Source of the DNA: Taxillus chinensis | Lineage: Eukaryota > Streptophyta > Magnoliopsida > Santalales > Loranthaceae | DNA length: 64,000 bases | Direction: 5' to 3' | NCBI GenBank assembly: GCA_023512835.1 | Contig: CM042087.1 | Location: 3,072,021 to 3,136,020, forward strand | Part shown: positions 22,396-34,253 of the stretch, one piece after another | Position numbering within the stretch: position 1 is the first letter of the stretch | Layout of the letters: each line of letters opens with the position of its first letter | The notes under the pieces: generated by a model | Databases searched by the model: none | What the model was told of the DNA's origin: nothing | The model's input: the letters and a program-made list of their open reading frames with translations, nothing else | Position numbers and translations under genes: made by a program

Positions 22396-23898
22396 TGACA
22401 GACAAGATTTTTAGCCTCTCTAAAAGAGCTAGCTAATGTCATTAAATCCCTCTTCAAAATAATAAATTCCCTAAGTTTGCACTAAAAGAATAGCAGCAAG
22501 AAAGGGGTCGAACCCACAGGGATTAGCCTAGTTCTCTAGTTCTCAAATCAAAACACCCAATTACTCTTGTTCTATAAAATGTCTTGGCAAAAAGTTTTCT
22601 TTTTTAAACTAAAGATCTAATTTTTATTTGGTTTTTGAATAAACAAAGAAAGTAAAGTGATTTTAGAATTAAGTTTCAAGGATTAAAAGCATCTAGGGTC
22701 ACAATTTCACCTCCCTATGTTATCTCTCCTGGTTCATGGTATTAGGGTTGTCTCGATTGAAAACATGCTAAACATAAGCCAAGGGCAACAAATGGTCATT
22801 GAGGTCCTTTTAAGAGTTGTATGCCAGGAATGGTCATCTAAACACACAAACATGCAAAGCCAATAAATCATACTTGCAAAAGGATAATGATCACACCAAT
22901 CACAAATAAGTTATGAATCTCAATCCCTGGACTAGGGCTAAGAATACCAAGGTGTACATCCAAAGATAGAATTAAGAACAGATTCATAAAACATGTAAAA
23001 CTTCAATCATCCAAACCCAATATTCATAAACAAGCAAAACAACAAGGGGGCTACATTGCTCCCCTAGATTAAAAGAACTACTCACGCATGATTACAAGCA
23101 AAACCAAAGCAGAAAAGCTCAACATCTTCTTCTTGATCACGCGCACAAGCAAAGCTTCAAATCTAGGCTCCAAAATCCGCGACGGCTGCTGCGACGGCCG
23201 GTGTGACGGCTAGGTCAAGGAGCACCTCCAAGTCGTGGAGCCTCTCTCTCTCTCTCTAAAACGTGTAGGGGGGTTAGGTCTGGCTAGCAAAGGCGTGGAG
23301 GCTTGTATTTATAGAGTTTGGATGGGCTTTGAGGTGTGTAACCTAGCCCACTTGTCAAAACGGCGTAGTTTTGATAAGTAACACTCGAAACATTAAAAAC
23401 TCTATCTTCCATCCACAATTTGGACTTGGGCCTTCAGGAACAAATGATCAGCATGGAAAAACGATTGGATCGGTCCAAAAATATCTCTGCATGCCAATTT
23501 GCACGTGATATGGTGAATTCACGTGCACCTCCAAATCAGCTCAAACTTCTCCCCAAGCTTCCTTGCATCATGTAGAGGCCTGAGAGGCAAAAATAGGCTT
23601 GCACGTGAATTGGGTGAATTCACGTTCAGCTCCAAATGCTCTGAAATTTCTGTGGTAGGTAGATGACATCATTCTAAGAAACTTTTGTTCTTGCACGCAA
23701 ATTGTTTGAGGCCATCTACTATGTCAAAAGTGAGGTCCAAAACCTGCCAAAACAGCTTTAAAAACGCATGTATTTGCAACTAGCATCTTCCTAGGGGTTA
23801 GAGCAAATATATATGAAATATGAGGCAATAAGGCTCTAATCATGCTCTTAAACATCCTAAATAAACACTAGAATAACGGCATAAAATGCACGTTATCA
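22396..23898 (-). repeat. B 3' LTR (1503 bp)
   Basis: Plus-strand limits TGACAGACAAG...GCACGTTATCA. On the element strand it starts TGATAACGTGC, like the C LTR. It contains a TATA box (reverse CTATAAATA, 23306-23314), the palindrome-like TCAAAACGGCGTAGTTTTGA (23355-23374) and two CACGTG dyads (23501-23526 and 23601-23627), with a degenerate third site at about 23692. A short (CT)n run lies near 23244. Confidence 0.95.
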
Positions 23899-25431
23899 AA
23901 TACACCACACTTGAACCATTGCTTGTCCTCAAGCAAAAACATACAAGCATGCAAAAATAAAATAAACACGCAGTCAAACGAAAGAAAAATAAAATAACAA
24001 TCAAGGAGAATCATGGTTTCCTAAGCATGCAACTCTATCATGATGAAATGGGAATTTAAGCATCAAAATGAGTCATAACTTAGTTCATTCATGTCCATAT
24101 CCCTAAGTCCAACAATCATGCAATATCACCACTTAAATTTCAGATATGAGCAAGCAATCCATGATAAAATAGCACCTAGTTTCCCTTTAAGTTCTTACCA
24201 AGGATAAGCGGCCTCACTCAAATATAGTAATTCTCAAGCCCAATACCTATCAATGAACAATGGATGGAAAAACTCTATCTCTACACTCGCCATCAGCTAT
24301 TGATTAAGTACTTGCCAAGCAATCATGAGAATTCCCTATTGTGCTCATCAAAGAAAACACACCCTCTATTCTACTTTATTTGAACTCACACTCTAGTCTA
24401 AACTCAATAAACTCACACTCTATTCTAATAACTGATAAAACAAAACCATGAGCCAAAGAATTGAGCTCAACATTCTTAAAACAAAACACAATTCAGCCAA
24501 TGTGGCTTCACAAATCTAAACAATCACACATAAACATCAAGCCAGTGTGGCTTTTATTTTGAATCTTTCTTTTTCTTTTTTTTTTTTTTTTTTTTTTTTT
24601 AAGTAATAACCTTACAAGGTTGCATTTTATGCTCTCCCTTGATGGATTATTCACTCTTTTTTTTTACTCACATAACACATAAATAAGATCGATTTTTCTA
24701 ATGCATGCCCTTTGCCATTTTGCTATATAAGGAGAGACAGAAATTCATTGATGTCTCACATCCCATTTCCCAATTAAGTGATGGCTTTTTCACATTCCAT
24801 ATCACAGCCTTTTCCAATAATATCTCACAATAAAGAAGAGAATGCAAAGACGACCACAATGACTTAGAGGTCTTGCATCCTAACTAAACACACCAAACAC
24901 CGAGCACTAATAAGTAATCACATGCTTACTTGACTCCTACCATTAAATAACCAATGTTGAATGCAAGATGAGTAGCAAATCAAACTATTACCCATACCCT
25001 AAATGTCACTCAAGGGCTAAAAAGAAGTCTGTTCTCATTTTTCATTTTTTTTTCACTCAACTTTAAGGGTTACTTAGGTCTATCATAGCATTTCATGCTC
25101 AGCTAATATTCAAAACTCAGCTCCAAAAACATGGTGATATCATTCAAGAGATAAAGACATGATTAAACCAATTCAGAGCACATTTTAACTACTTTAACAC
25201 CCTTATCACAACATGATACTAATGTGGCATAAAAATTAAATTTTAAGCCAAAATTGCATACTTAATATCCATGTCTCCACAAACAAATCATTCAAGCAAA
25301 CAACTCAAACAATCATGCAACTAAATTTTTATTTTTTTTTTTTTTTTTAATAAAACATGCAATCACAACATAAAAGACAAGCAAGTGGCTCAAGTCACTC
25401 CCATACACCACACTTAAAATATGCTATGTCC
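23899..25431 (-). other. B 3' noncoding region with conserved block
   Basis: No gene; scattered short open frames only. The sequence just inside the LTR reads CAAGTGTGGTGTATT on the element strand and stands where the C polypurine tract is. The 55-bp conserved block is at 24602-24656. A T-run of about 30 bases (24570-24600) and another at 25330-25349 correspond to A-rich runs in C2 and C. Two GCCA...TGGC dyads (near 24495 and 24541) match C2. Confidence 0.75.
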
Positions 25432-27826
25432 TCATGGCATAAAATAGGGAGGGGGAAAAACACTTACCCTTGGTTTGGCACACTTGTAATAGTAGATGAC
25501 ATTGGCCACCATTCGTCGTACCTGAGCCACAAAGTCAACGGACGTCTCGCCGCGCACTTCCCAATTTTCCTTCCCTTGCGAATACCCATCATGTAGTAGC
25601 AAACAAAGATCCCACACCTGAATTGGTCAGTCGTTGGGGAATTTGCATTTCATTGTAGTGAATAAGAGGGAGCTTGTCCGCCAACAAGCCTTCTTTGATC
25701 ATTGCCACTTTCATGCGTTTGATGAACCCATGCACTAACCTGTCTTTTCCGTCTAGCAAACCCTTCGCCTTGGCTTGGATCATATAGCAAAGCATGGCCT
25801 ACATCCCGATTCACACGGACAAGTACATAGTGGCGGTCAATGTGCACCTGGAATCAGCACCTCATGCATACCATGCCAAGGGCGGTGCCCTTCATTTTCT
25901 CCATTAATGCGTTGGCGCCACACCTCTTGGGACAAGGGTTGATTGAAAAGCTCACACGGCATGATGGAAGTGTACCCAGCTAAGGGGTAATTATGAGGCT
26001 CGGCCTCCACTACATACCGCATGGTCCTGCGAAGAGGTCTATCTCGTCGGCATAAAGATATTCATTCTCCGAGATCCTCTTCAAGCTAAAAGGAGTGAAG
26101 ATATCATTATCCCGTATAAATCGAGCCCTATGACCTGTGGAATTGATGAATTCTTCAAATCGTCGCTTGGCTCTCTTCGGACGATAAAGCTGGATTAATG
26201 ATTAAATGAACAGGAGGGCCAAGTAGATCTTCAGGTTCAGCAGGCATGTATGCACCCCAAGATACTGGAAGTATAGCAGGCACCAGGGGCCTGAGAATAT
26301 GCAGGATCTCGTAAAAGGCTAGAAGGGTGAATACCCGGCCGCCGGCTCGCCTCCTCTTGAGGTTGGAAGGGTGAATACCCTGTTGCCGGCGCGCCTCCTC
26401 CTTGGGTGAGAGTAAGATGGCCGAGCTGAAGGTTCTTGTTGAGGTGGATCTGCCTGGGCTGGATAAGCATCTTCAGGGGATGGAGAGGGTTCTTCATCGG
26501 ATATCTCCACTATAGGAGAACGTTTTGATGCTTTCCTCTTGCTCAAAGCCTTCCAGATTTTGCCTAGGAGGCCTTTGACTTCTTTGTTGTCCTTCCTCGG
26601 GGCTTCCACCTCGCGCCTGGGTTTGGGTATTTGCCTCCCCGAGCTGCTGTGTTTCTTGCCTCCAAGCTTCGATAGATGCAGCAGGAGGAGCTTCTGGGGC
26701 CTCCCATGCTCTAGGTGATGCATGAGCGGCTACATCCTGGGGCCTCCCATGCTCTGGTTCTAGGTTGTGAAGTAGCTTGTTGGTCTCCAAGAGATGAGTG
26801 CCATTAATTCTTCAAATTGGGCATTAGTGATGTGCCCATTAGTGATCGCCCAATTGATGACCTCCACTTCACTCACCACCTGCCCACTAATGCCTTGAAA
26901 GAAATTGAAAATGTCTTCTTTGTGTACATTGAACCGCATGTACATGGCAGTGAGTCCGTATAGAGTCTGCTTCCTTTGATCCAAATGAGGAGAGGTCTCC
27001 CTTGCAAAGTCTCGTGGATCGCTCCATATGAACACCGTGCCTAGCGGGCTGTGATGGAGGAGGAACATTGGTTGCCCAATGGCCTCGGGTACTGACCCCC
27101 AAACCTCCTTCACTTGCAATACTCTTAACACCCAGTGAGAAGGAAAAGTAATGCTCTCCATGGAGGAAAAATGCAAAGCAGGCATGCTTTGAAATATCAC
27201 ACACAAAATTCTGCCATTGATCCGCTTGGATGAGTTTTTCTTCCACCAGTTAAAAATGGTAGTGGCCCAATCCACATTTAGCATATGATCAATGCTATAC
27301 ATGAACTCCAGGTGTGGCTTAGGCACACTATCTAGCCCACTGGTCTGAATTAATAAACATTTCCCTACCAGGTAAGCTAGGCATCTAAATTTTCCAACAA
27401 AACCATTCTTGGTATACCGCCTTCGACTTTGAAATTTTCTAGCATAGTTACATGCGTACCAAATTCTCCTAGGCTTAGGCGAGGGAAGCTACTACTGGGT
27501 TCGGGGAGGTTAAAGCAATTTCTAATAATATCAGGGGTTATTCGACATAAACCCCTTGCACAACCCCTATCGGTTCATCCTCATTCCCGAGACAGATGCA
27601 TAGAAATCTTGTAAGGCGAGAATAGGAAATAGCGGGCCGGGCGAGATACTAACCTTTGTAATCCCGAGTTTGAATTTTAACGGCCACCTCTCTAGCCCTG
27701 ACCCGGCTACGAAGCCTCCAGAGCTCGCATGTCAAGAGCATGCCCCAAGAGTATCTCTTCCTCGGCTTGGCTATCAGCACTAGGTGAGTGCACCTCCTCT
27801 TGGCCGGTCCTCCTTGTGCGCACCAT
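25432..27826 (-). pseudogene. B third ORF: plant transposon protein with Ulp1-like C-terminus, frameshifted
   Basis: The start is the ATG at 27824-27826 (MVRTRRTGQEEV), matching the start of C (MVHTRRARQGEG). Conserved blocks: YSIDHMLNVDWATTIFNWWK and FNFFQGISGQVVSEVEVINW (26760-27326), a coiled and charged region (26319-26790), then RHYVLVRVN and LLYDPSQGEGF (25650-25847). The catalytic-Cys block (CGIFVCYYMM) is present near 25600 but in a shifted frame from the preceding Gln block. TAGs follow early (after about 38 codons), and there are at least five frame changes. A roughly 45-bp tandem duplication lies at 26323-26402. Function as for C2 is inferred; this copy is dead as read. Confidence 0.75.
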
Positions 27827-27943
27827 CTTTGGAATGAGAAAATAAGAACAAGAGCGGCGAAGAGCAAGAGAGCAAAAGGGCAGAGCTTCTCTAATACTCA
27901 GATCTGAAGTGATTTTGGTGTGGAAGCCTTTGAAGATGGCCTC

Positions 27944-28420
27944 CCTTTATATAGCGTGCAGAAGGAAAGATACTCCAATTGGCGTGATACACGTGCCCCT
28001 AACTTTTCAGAGTGTTCGACCAAAATACCCTCTTGCACGTGAATTGGATGAATTGGCGTGCGGTCGAATCGTCCCAAACTTTGGTGGTGGGTCTCCACCG
28101 AGCTGGCAAGCAATACTCCCTTCTGCACGTGAATTGTGGGAAGCTTCTAGGAGGGCTAAAATCGGTATTTTGCATTTTTGGGCCTCCATATGACAGCTAG
28201 CAATTCGCGTGCAAGAGTAAACGTGATTCACATGGTCTTCATCTACCATTCCAGAAAGTTACAGCTCAAAAGGAGGTGCACGTGAATTGGGCAATTCACG
28301 TGCAAATTCACGTTCAGGCCCAAACTGGCCCAAATTTCTCCACTGAGTTGCTTATGCATTATGGACCATCTTTAAGTCTTGCACGTGAATTGTTTGAGCC
28401 CATCTTCAAGCACTTTTGGG
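27944..28420 (-). promoter_or_regulatory. Internal promoter ahead of the B third ORF
   Basis: A TATA box (TATATAAA, 27946-27953) lies about 120 bp before the ATG. Upstream, CACGTG or close variants recur at about 28034, 28123, 28208, 28277 and 28381. The block at 28277-28304 is a perfect dyad: arms TGCACGTGAATT and AATTCACGTGCA with a 4-base spacer, the same design as in the T2 LTR. This region lies between integrase and the third ORF, far from either LTR. Promoter activity is inferred. Confidence 0.55.
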
Positions 28421-28675
28421 CTTCACTTGCTCCTTGCTCCTTGACTTTAACTTTAAAAACTATTCCACAAGTTCAGGACCCAAAAATTTGCTCATCCTGC
28501 ACATGGTTAGCTAAGAAAGGAACAAAGTCTCCTGCACAATGGTTAGCTTGCAAACAAATTTATTGAAGAAAACAAATAAGATAAAATAACATAAAATAAA
28601 ACACAAGCAATAATCATTGGGTTGCCTCCCAACTAGCGCTTTATTTAAAGTCTGTAGCTAGACTTTCGGTTATGA
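28421..28675 (-). other. B region just downstream of integrase
   Basis: No gene. It contains the AGCGCTTTATTTAAAG motif (about 28636-28651), whose counterpart in C is CTCAGCGCTTCATGGG with GGGAGGCAACCCA. GGCAACC-type dyads recur here (GGGTTGCCTCCC, about 28619-28630). Confidence 0.6.
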
Positions 28676-29881
28676 TCAAGCAATGGTGAAAGAGAGGGAA
28701 TCAGCTATCTCCCTCCGAGTTGAATCAAAGTATGGTTTCAGCCTATTGCCATTCACCCAAAATTTCTTGCCATCTACAACTTGGAGCTCAAAGCTCCCAT
28801 ATGGCTTCTTATCAACTATCACAAAAGGTCCCATCCACTTGGACCTTAATTTGCCAGGAAATAACCTCAACCTTGTGTTAAATAGAAGAACTTTCTGCCC
28901 TAAGGTTAAAGATTCATTGTTGAGTTGCCTATCATGCCATTTCTTAGTTCTTTCTTTGTAAAATTTAGCACTATCATAGGCATCCAACCTAAGCTCATCT
29001 AACTCAATTAATTGAGTCATCCTAAGCTCCTTGATCTCTTGTGGGTTGAAATTTAACTTCTTCAAGGCCCAATGAGCCTTGTGTTCTAGTTCCACAGGCA
29101 AGTGACATGCCTTACCATATAGAATACGGTAAGGTGACATCCCAATGGGAGTTTTGTAAGCTGTCCTATATGCCCATAAGGCTTCATCAAGCCTTTGAGA
29201 CCAATCTTTCCTATTGGCTCCAACAGTTTTCTCTAAAATGGCCTTAATCTCCCTGTTGGACACTTTTGCTTGTCCATTAGCTTGTGGGTGGTAAGCTAAA
29301 GACTTCCTATGAGTGACACCATACTTGTTCAATAATTTATCAAACAATTTGTTGCAGAAATGACTACCCTCATCACCGATTATAGCCATTGGTGTCCCAA
29401 AACGGCTAAAGATGTTCCTAGTAAGGAAGTGAGTCACAACCCTAGCATCATTCACTCTAGTAGGAATAGCTTCTACCCACTTAGACACATAATCCACAGC
29501 AAGCAAAATGTATGAATACCCATCGAATTGGGGAATGGCCCCATGAAGTCAATGCCCCAAATGTCAAAAATTTCAACCGGAAGAATTCCGGTTAAGGGCA
29601 TTTCATTTTTCCTAGATAGACCACCTACCCTTTGACATCTATCACACTTTTTGATGTAGACATAGGTGTCTTTCACCATGTGAGGCCAATAAAAAGCCAC
29701 ACCGCATGATCTTAGCCACAGTTCTTTGCACCCCAAAGTGGCCCCCATAATGTGATGCATGACAATGATGTATTATGTCATCTACTTCTTCCTCAAGGAC
29801 ACACTTTCTAATGATTTGGTCTGGACACCTCCTATAAAGAATTGGGTCTTCCCAAATGTATTTCCTAGCATCCACTACCAA
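28676..29881 (-). pseudogene. B integrase
   Basis: An open 276-residue stretch (28676-29506) holds most of the core: [40 protein letters not shown] (second Asp), [20 protein letters not shown] (Glu), then the C-terminal [20 protein letters not shown]. Upstream pieces (29473-29881) carry the HHCC zinc finger ([25 protein letters not shown]) and the first catalytic Asp block ([11 protein letters not shown]). Two frame changes near 29480 and 29700 separate them. The amino acid sequence is very close to that of C. Confidence 0.9.
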
Positions 29882-31351
29882 TTTCTTTCTCTGGTGATAG
29901 TCTAACCGCTTGGGTATGAACCCAGGTGGCTAAATAATTTGCTATGTCAGCAAACCAAGGAAGATGATGCACCTCAAACAACTTCTCATCAGGAAAGTCA
30001 TCTACAATGGGTAGAGACTTAGGTGCATTCTCCACACGGGAGAGGTGATCAGCCACAGAATTTAGGGCTCCCTTTGTGTCTCTAATTTCAAGGTCAAATT
30101 CCTGTAAGAGGAGAACCCATCTAATCAAGCGTGGCTTAGCTTCTTTTTTAGCAAACAAATATTTCAATGCAAGCATGATCGGTATAAACAATGACTTTAG
30201 ACCCCAAAAGGTAGGGTCTAAACTTGTTGCGACCATAAACCACAGCTAACAACTCTTTCTCGGTGGTGGTATAGTTCTGTTGAGCATCATCTAAGGTCTT
30301 ACTAGCATAGTAAATGACCCTAAACACCTTTTCTCGCCTTTGCCCTAAGACTACCCCCACAAGATAATCACTCGCATCACACATTAGCTCAAAAGGTTGA
30401 GCCCAGTCAGGTGTGACTATAACAGTGCGATGACTAACTTACCCTTGAGGATGTTAAAAGCTTCTAAGCAATCTTCATTAAACTCAAAGCTTGTGTCTTT
30501 TTCTAACAACCTACTCATGGGTTTTGCAATTTTTGAGAAGTCCTTAATGAATCTCCTATAAAAGCCAGCATGGCCAAGGAAACTTCTCACTCCTTTTTCA
30601 TTAGTTGGAGGTGGCGAGTCTCAATAGTGGAGATTTTTGCCTTGTCTACCTCCAAACCATGTGCGAACACCTTGTGCCCTAGAACTATCCCCTCTGTTAC
30701 CATGAAATGGCATTTCTCCCAATTTAGGACTAGTTCCTTCTCCTCACATCTCTCTAAGACCACATCTAGATTTCTCAAGCACTATTGGTAAGAGGAACCA
30801 AACACCGAGAAGTCATCCATGAAGACCTCCATGATCTCCTCAACCAAACCCTGAAAAATAGCCATCATACACCTTTGAAAGGTGGCAGGGGCATTACAAA
30901 GCCCAAATGGCATTCTCCTAAATGCAAATGTGCCAAAAGGGCACGTGAAGGTGGTCTTTTCTTGATCCTCGGGCTTAACCATGATCTGATTATACCCGGA
31001 ATAGCCATCTAAAAAGCAGTAGTGACTATAGCCAGCTAACCTATCCAACATTTGGTCAATGAAAGGAAGAGGAAAATGATCCTTCCTAGTGGCCTTGTTC
31101 GGCTTCCTATAGTCAACACACACTCTCCACCCCGTCACGGTGCGAGATGGGATTAATTCATTTTTCTCATTCTTAATCACAGTCATGCCCCCTTTCTTGG
31201 GCACAACATGCAATGGACTCACCCACTCACTATCGGAAATAGCATAAATTATACCCGCATTTTTCCATTTTAAAATTTCTTTTCTAACAACTTCTTTCAT
31301 AGCAGGGTTTAATCTTCTTTGTCTTTCAACGAGTGGGTTTAAAATCATCAT
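29870..31351 (-). pseudogene. B reverse transcriptase and RNase H
   Basis: The first 189 residues (30782-31351) are open: [91 protein letters not shown] and the catalytic [12 protein letters not shown] stop follows, then the thumb ([20 protein letters not shown]). RNase H is split (30148-30384): [33 protein letters not shown] and VYTDHA. The tether [11 protein letters not shown] follows at about 30040. Several single-base frame changes. Confidence 0.9.
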
Positions 31352-31399
31352 TCATCAAAATCTTATGCATGCAAATCCCTGGACTAATACCCCTAATGT

Positions 31400-31849
31400 C
31401 TTCAATGTTCCATCCTAGGGCCTTTTTGTGTTTCCTAAGGACTTCTAACAATTGAGTACACTCCACATCATTCAAATTAGAAGCAACAATAACAAGGAAT
31501 TGATTTGTAGAGTCTAGAAATTCATACCTTAGGTGTCCAGGCAGCTCCTTCGATTCGGAGCTGGAGGCATGTCATCTTCTTTTTCCTCCTCGGCTTGCTC
31601 CAAAGAGTTTGTAGTTTGGTCATCTTTCTCGGCCGTCAAGTACATCTCTTCATCTTGTTGAGCTTCTATAAGTGAAGGGTTTCATCATTGGTGGTGGTAA
31701 TTTCTTCTGCCAAGTAATCTTCCACCAATTCCTCAAGGTCTTCAACCCAAAGGCAATCCTCCTCCTCTTGACCTTGCAAAGCCTTCCCCATGTGGAAGAC
31801 TAAGGTCTCCTCATTAATTCTCGAGTTAGCTGCCCTTGAGCAACATCAA
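31400..31849 (-). other. B protease-RT linker region, frame lost
   Basis: On the element strand this should encode the Glu-rich linker between protease and RT. Acidic stretches are seen in shifting frames (many GAA/GAG codons about 31560-31800), plus a HKRALGWNIEDIRGI-like segment near 31380-31440, as in the C counterpart ALGWSLDDIKGIS. No single frame is open. Confidence 0.65.
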
Positions 31850-32351
31850 TCAATGCACAACCCGTTCGAGAAACGGTCTTCCAAGGAGTAGCTGAACTCC
31901 TCTATCTTCTTCCATCTCCAAAACAACAAAGTCTGCTGGAAATATGAAGGAACCCACTTTGATTAACACGTCTTCAATTATCCCTTCAGGCCTTCCAGGA
32001 GACCGGTCAAAGAACCGCAATGATATGGAAGTGGGCTTCATGCCCTTAAGCCCAAGCCGCTTGTACAAAGCAAAGGAAATCAAATTGATGCTGGCCCCTA
32101 AATCACATAAGGCCGGCGTTGCGGTGCATTGCCAATCACACAAGGGAGATTAAAGCTGCCCGGATCTTTATGCTTGATGGGCAAACTCGTTGAACAACAC
32201 TGCTCACCTCGTTAGTGATCGCCACCGTCTCATGATCCCCATATTTCCTCTTCTTTGTCACAAAATCTTTGATGTATTTTTCGTACCTAGGCATCTGCTC
32301 CAAAACTTCCACAAATGGAATGTTAATCTCAAGCTTCTTGAACAAACTCAA
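31850..32351 (-). pseudogene. B aspartic protease and upstream linker
   Basis: Element-strand pieces KKLEINIPFVEVLEQMPRYE (32136-32351) and the protease ALCDLGASINLISFALYKRL with GIIEDVLIKVGSFIFPADF and LLLGRPFL (31850-32143). The active site is D-L-G-A rather than D-T-G-A, as in the C copy and, by general knowledge, in Athila elements. A frame change near 32140 splits the two. Confidence 0.85.
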
Positions 32352-33950
32352 GAAGCGCTCATACTCTTCTTCAACCCTCTGGTTCCTCGGCCTCGACGAA
32401 ATGGCATAGTAGGCCTGAGCTCTTGCTTCTGTTCTTCGGCTATTCGGTCTTGACTCAGTTGCTTGTCCTTCTTTTCTTGCACTTTTTCTTTAGCTTCCAA
32501 GGGTCTGCTTTGTTCTTCCTGGAATTGCCTTCTTCTTAGGCTCTTCACTTCATTCGGTGTCTTCCCGCTCCTTAGAGTGATAGCCTTGCAACTCTCCTTG
32601 GGGTTCACCTCGGTGTCACTTGGAAAAGTGTTGGTGGACACCCTTTGATTAGCATTCCGTGCCATGCTCACAAGTAACTTCTCCATACTCTTAAATGAAG
32701 TCTCCATACTATCTACCCTTTCCTTCAGATCACCCACCTCTCTTCTAGCTGTCTCATCCTCATGCCGATATGTTCTTCTTTCTTGCCGAGGCCGAGGCGT
32801 CTTGTTGCTCGAATCCAGGAGGTGGGTGTAAATAATTATCCATAGCATACGGATTCTGCTTCATCCCCGGGGGCACATATTTATCCTGAGCTGATGTATC
32901 TCCCCCTCGGTTCGATTCTTCCGAAATGGCCGAGACTGCCGATTCAGGTTGTACCCTTGTTGTTGTTGTTGAGGATAAAAGCGCCGCTTCGGTACAAGCC
33001 TTTTCCTCCAACATAATTGGCTTCTTCAGCTCCACTCCAGCCCGCTCACCTCCTGGTAAAGCTTGTTGTGATCCTTCAACTTTAAGAGCCAATACTTCCA
33101 TGCCTTTCACTAAAGCTTGAAATCGTGCTTGCATATCATTGGAAGAATTATCAACTGAAGCTATCTTCTCCCTTGGCTTTGAAGTACGCACATTAGACCA
33201 CCGCCAATCGGCTAATGACAGCCTCTCCAAGAGCTCTCTCGTTGCGTCAGGCTCTAGATTCATCAAGCATCCTCCAGAATGCATTCACCTTGTCTTGTGA
33301 ATGGGACTGAAGACCTGTGTAGAAAGATTCAATTTGAATCCACTGGGGCCTTCCATGATCAGGGCATCTTCTCACTAAGTCTTTGAAACGCTCCCAAGCT
33401 TCATGAAGAGTCTCCATCTCATCTTGCCTGAACTTGCTAATCTCTCCTCTAAACTGGATCACCTTGGAAGGAGGGAAGTATTTTGACATGAACTTGGTCC
33501 GCATCTCCTCCCAAGTGTTGATTGAACCTGTTGGCGATGTTGAACCAGCCAAGAGCTCTATCCCTTAAAGAGAAAGGGAAAAGCCTTAGCTTTATGGCCT
33601 CCTCCGACACGTTGTTGATCTTGATGGTGTCACACACCTGGTAGAACCTCATCAAATGCTGGTGTGGATCATCCACGGCTGTTCCTCCAAACGCGTTGTT
33701 GCTCACCATGTTGATCAATGCCGGCTTCACTCGAAGCTATTCGCTTGGACTCTTGTCGCCGAATCCCAGAATAATGGTCGACATCATCGGCCTTGCATAA
33801 TCTAAGAAGGTTCTGGGCATAAACCTATTACCCTCTTCTTCTGGATATTGGCCATTGTAATTGGCCCCTCCTTGCGGTGCACCACCATCAGGTCCGAGAT
33901 CTGCCATCAAGTCGCCTACGGATTGCTCCAAGCCTTGCGGTGCTTCTTCC
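32348..33950 (-). pseudogene. B gag, frameshifted
   Basis: From the 5' side: FMPRTFLDYARP (33737-33931), KPALINMVSNNAFGG and IKLRLFPFSLRDRALGWF (33449-33730), WEEMRTKFMSKYFPPSKVIQ and HEAWERFKDLVRRCPDHGRP (33247-33552), then a low-complexity C-terminal part (32348-33284) ending in EVNPKESCKAITLRSGK. This is the Athila-type capsid precursor. I find no CCHC knuckle. At least four frame changes. The true N-terminus is unclear; the counterpart in C starts MRHTRGELLPYDPE. Confidence 0.8.
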
Positions 33951-34253
33951 GCCTCACGTCTTTGCTTCCCCTAGCTGCTCTACGACGAGCTCGAACAACC
34001 TTTCAGGTTCCCGCGTAAATTGTATATCCTCCTCTCTTTGCATGCACAACTAGGAATCCTTGATGTATGTTCCCGTAAACAACAACAAGAACACACCCAG
34101 CAGCTCCGAACAACGCAAAATAAACAAATAAAGAACACAAAATAACCGAAAATAAAAGACAAAATAAAACACCAAGATCGGAATTCAAACAATTTCACTC
34201 AATGTTGATTTTAAAAACTAGTTAACCGTTGAATCCCCGCAACGGCGCCAATT
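33951..34253 (-). other. B leader and primer binding site
   Basis: The primer site at 34235-34250 reads TGGCGCCGTTGCGGGG on the element strand, complementary to the 3' end of tRNA-Asp (one base missing from the canonical run). Three bases separate it from the LTR. The remainder is a short leader without a gene. Confidence 0.85.

Noticed and set aside
34003..34198. Small hydrophobic minus-strand open frames (61-72 residues, LCSLFVYFALFGAAGC) upstream of B gag
   Set aside because: They lie in the B leader next to the primer site, have no counterpart in C, and are likely chance.
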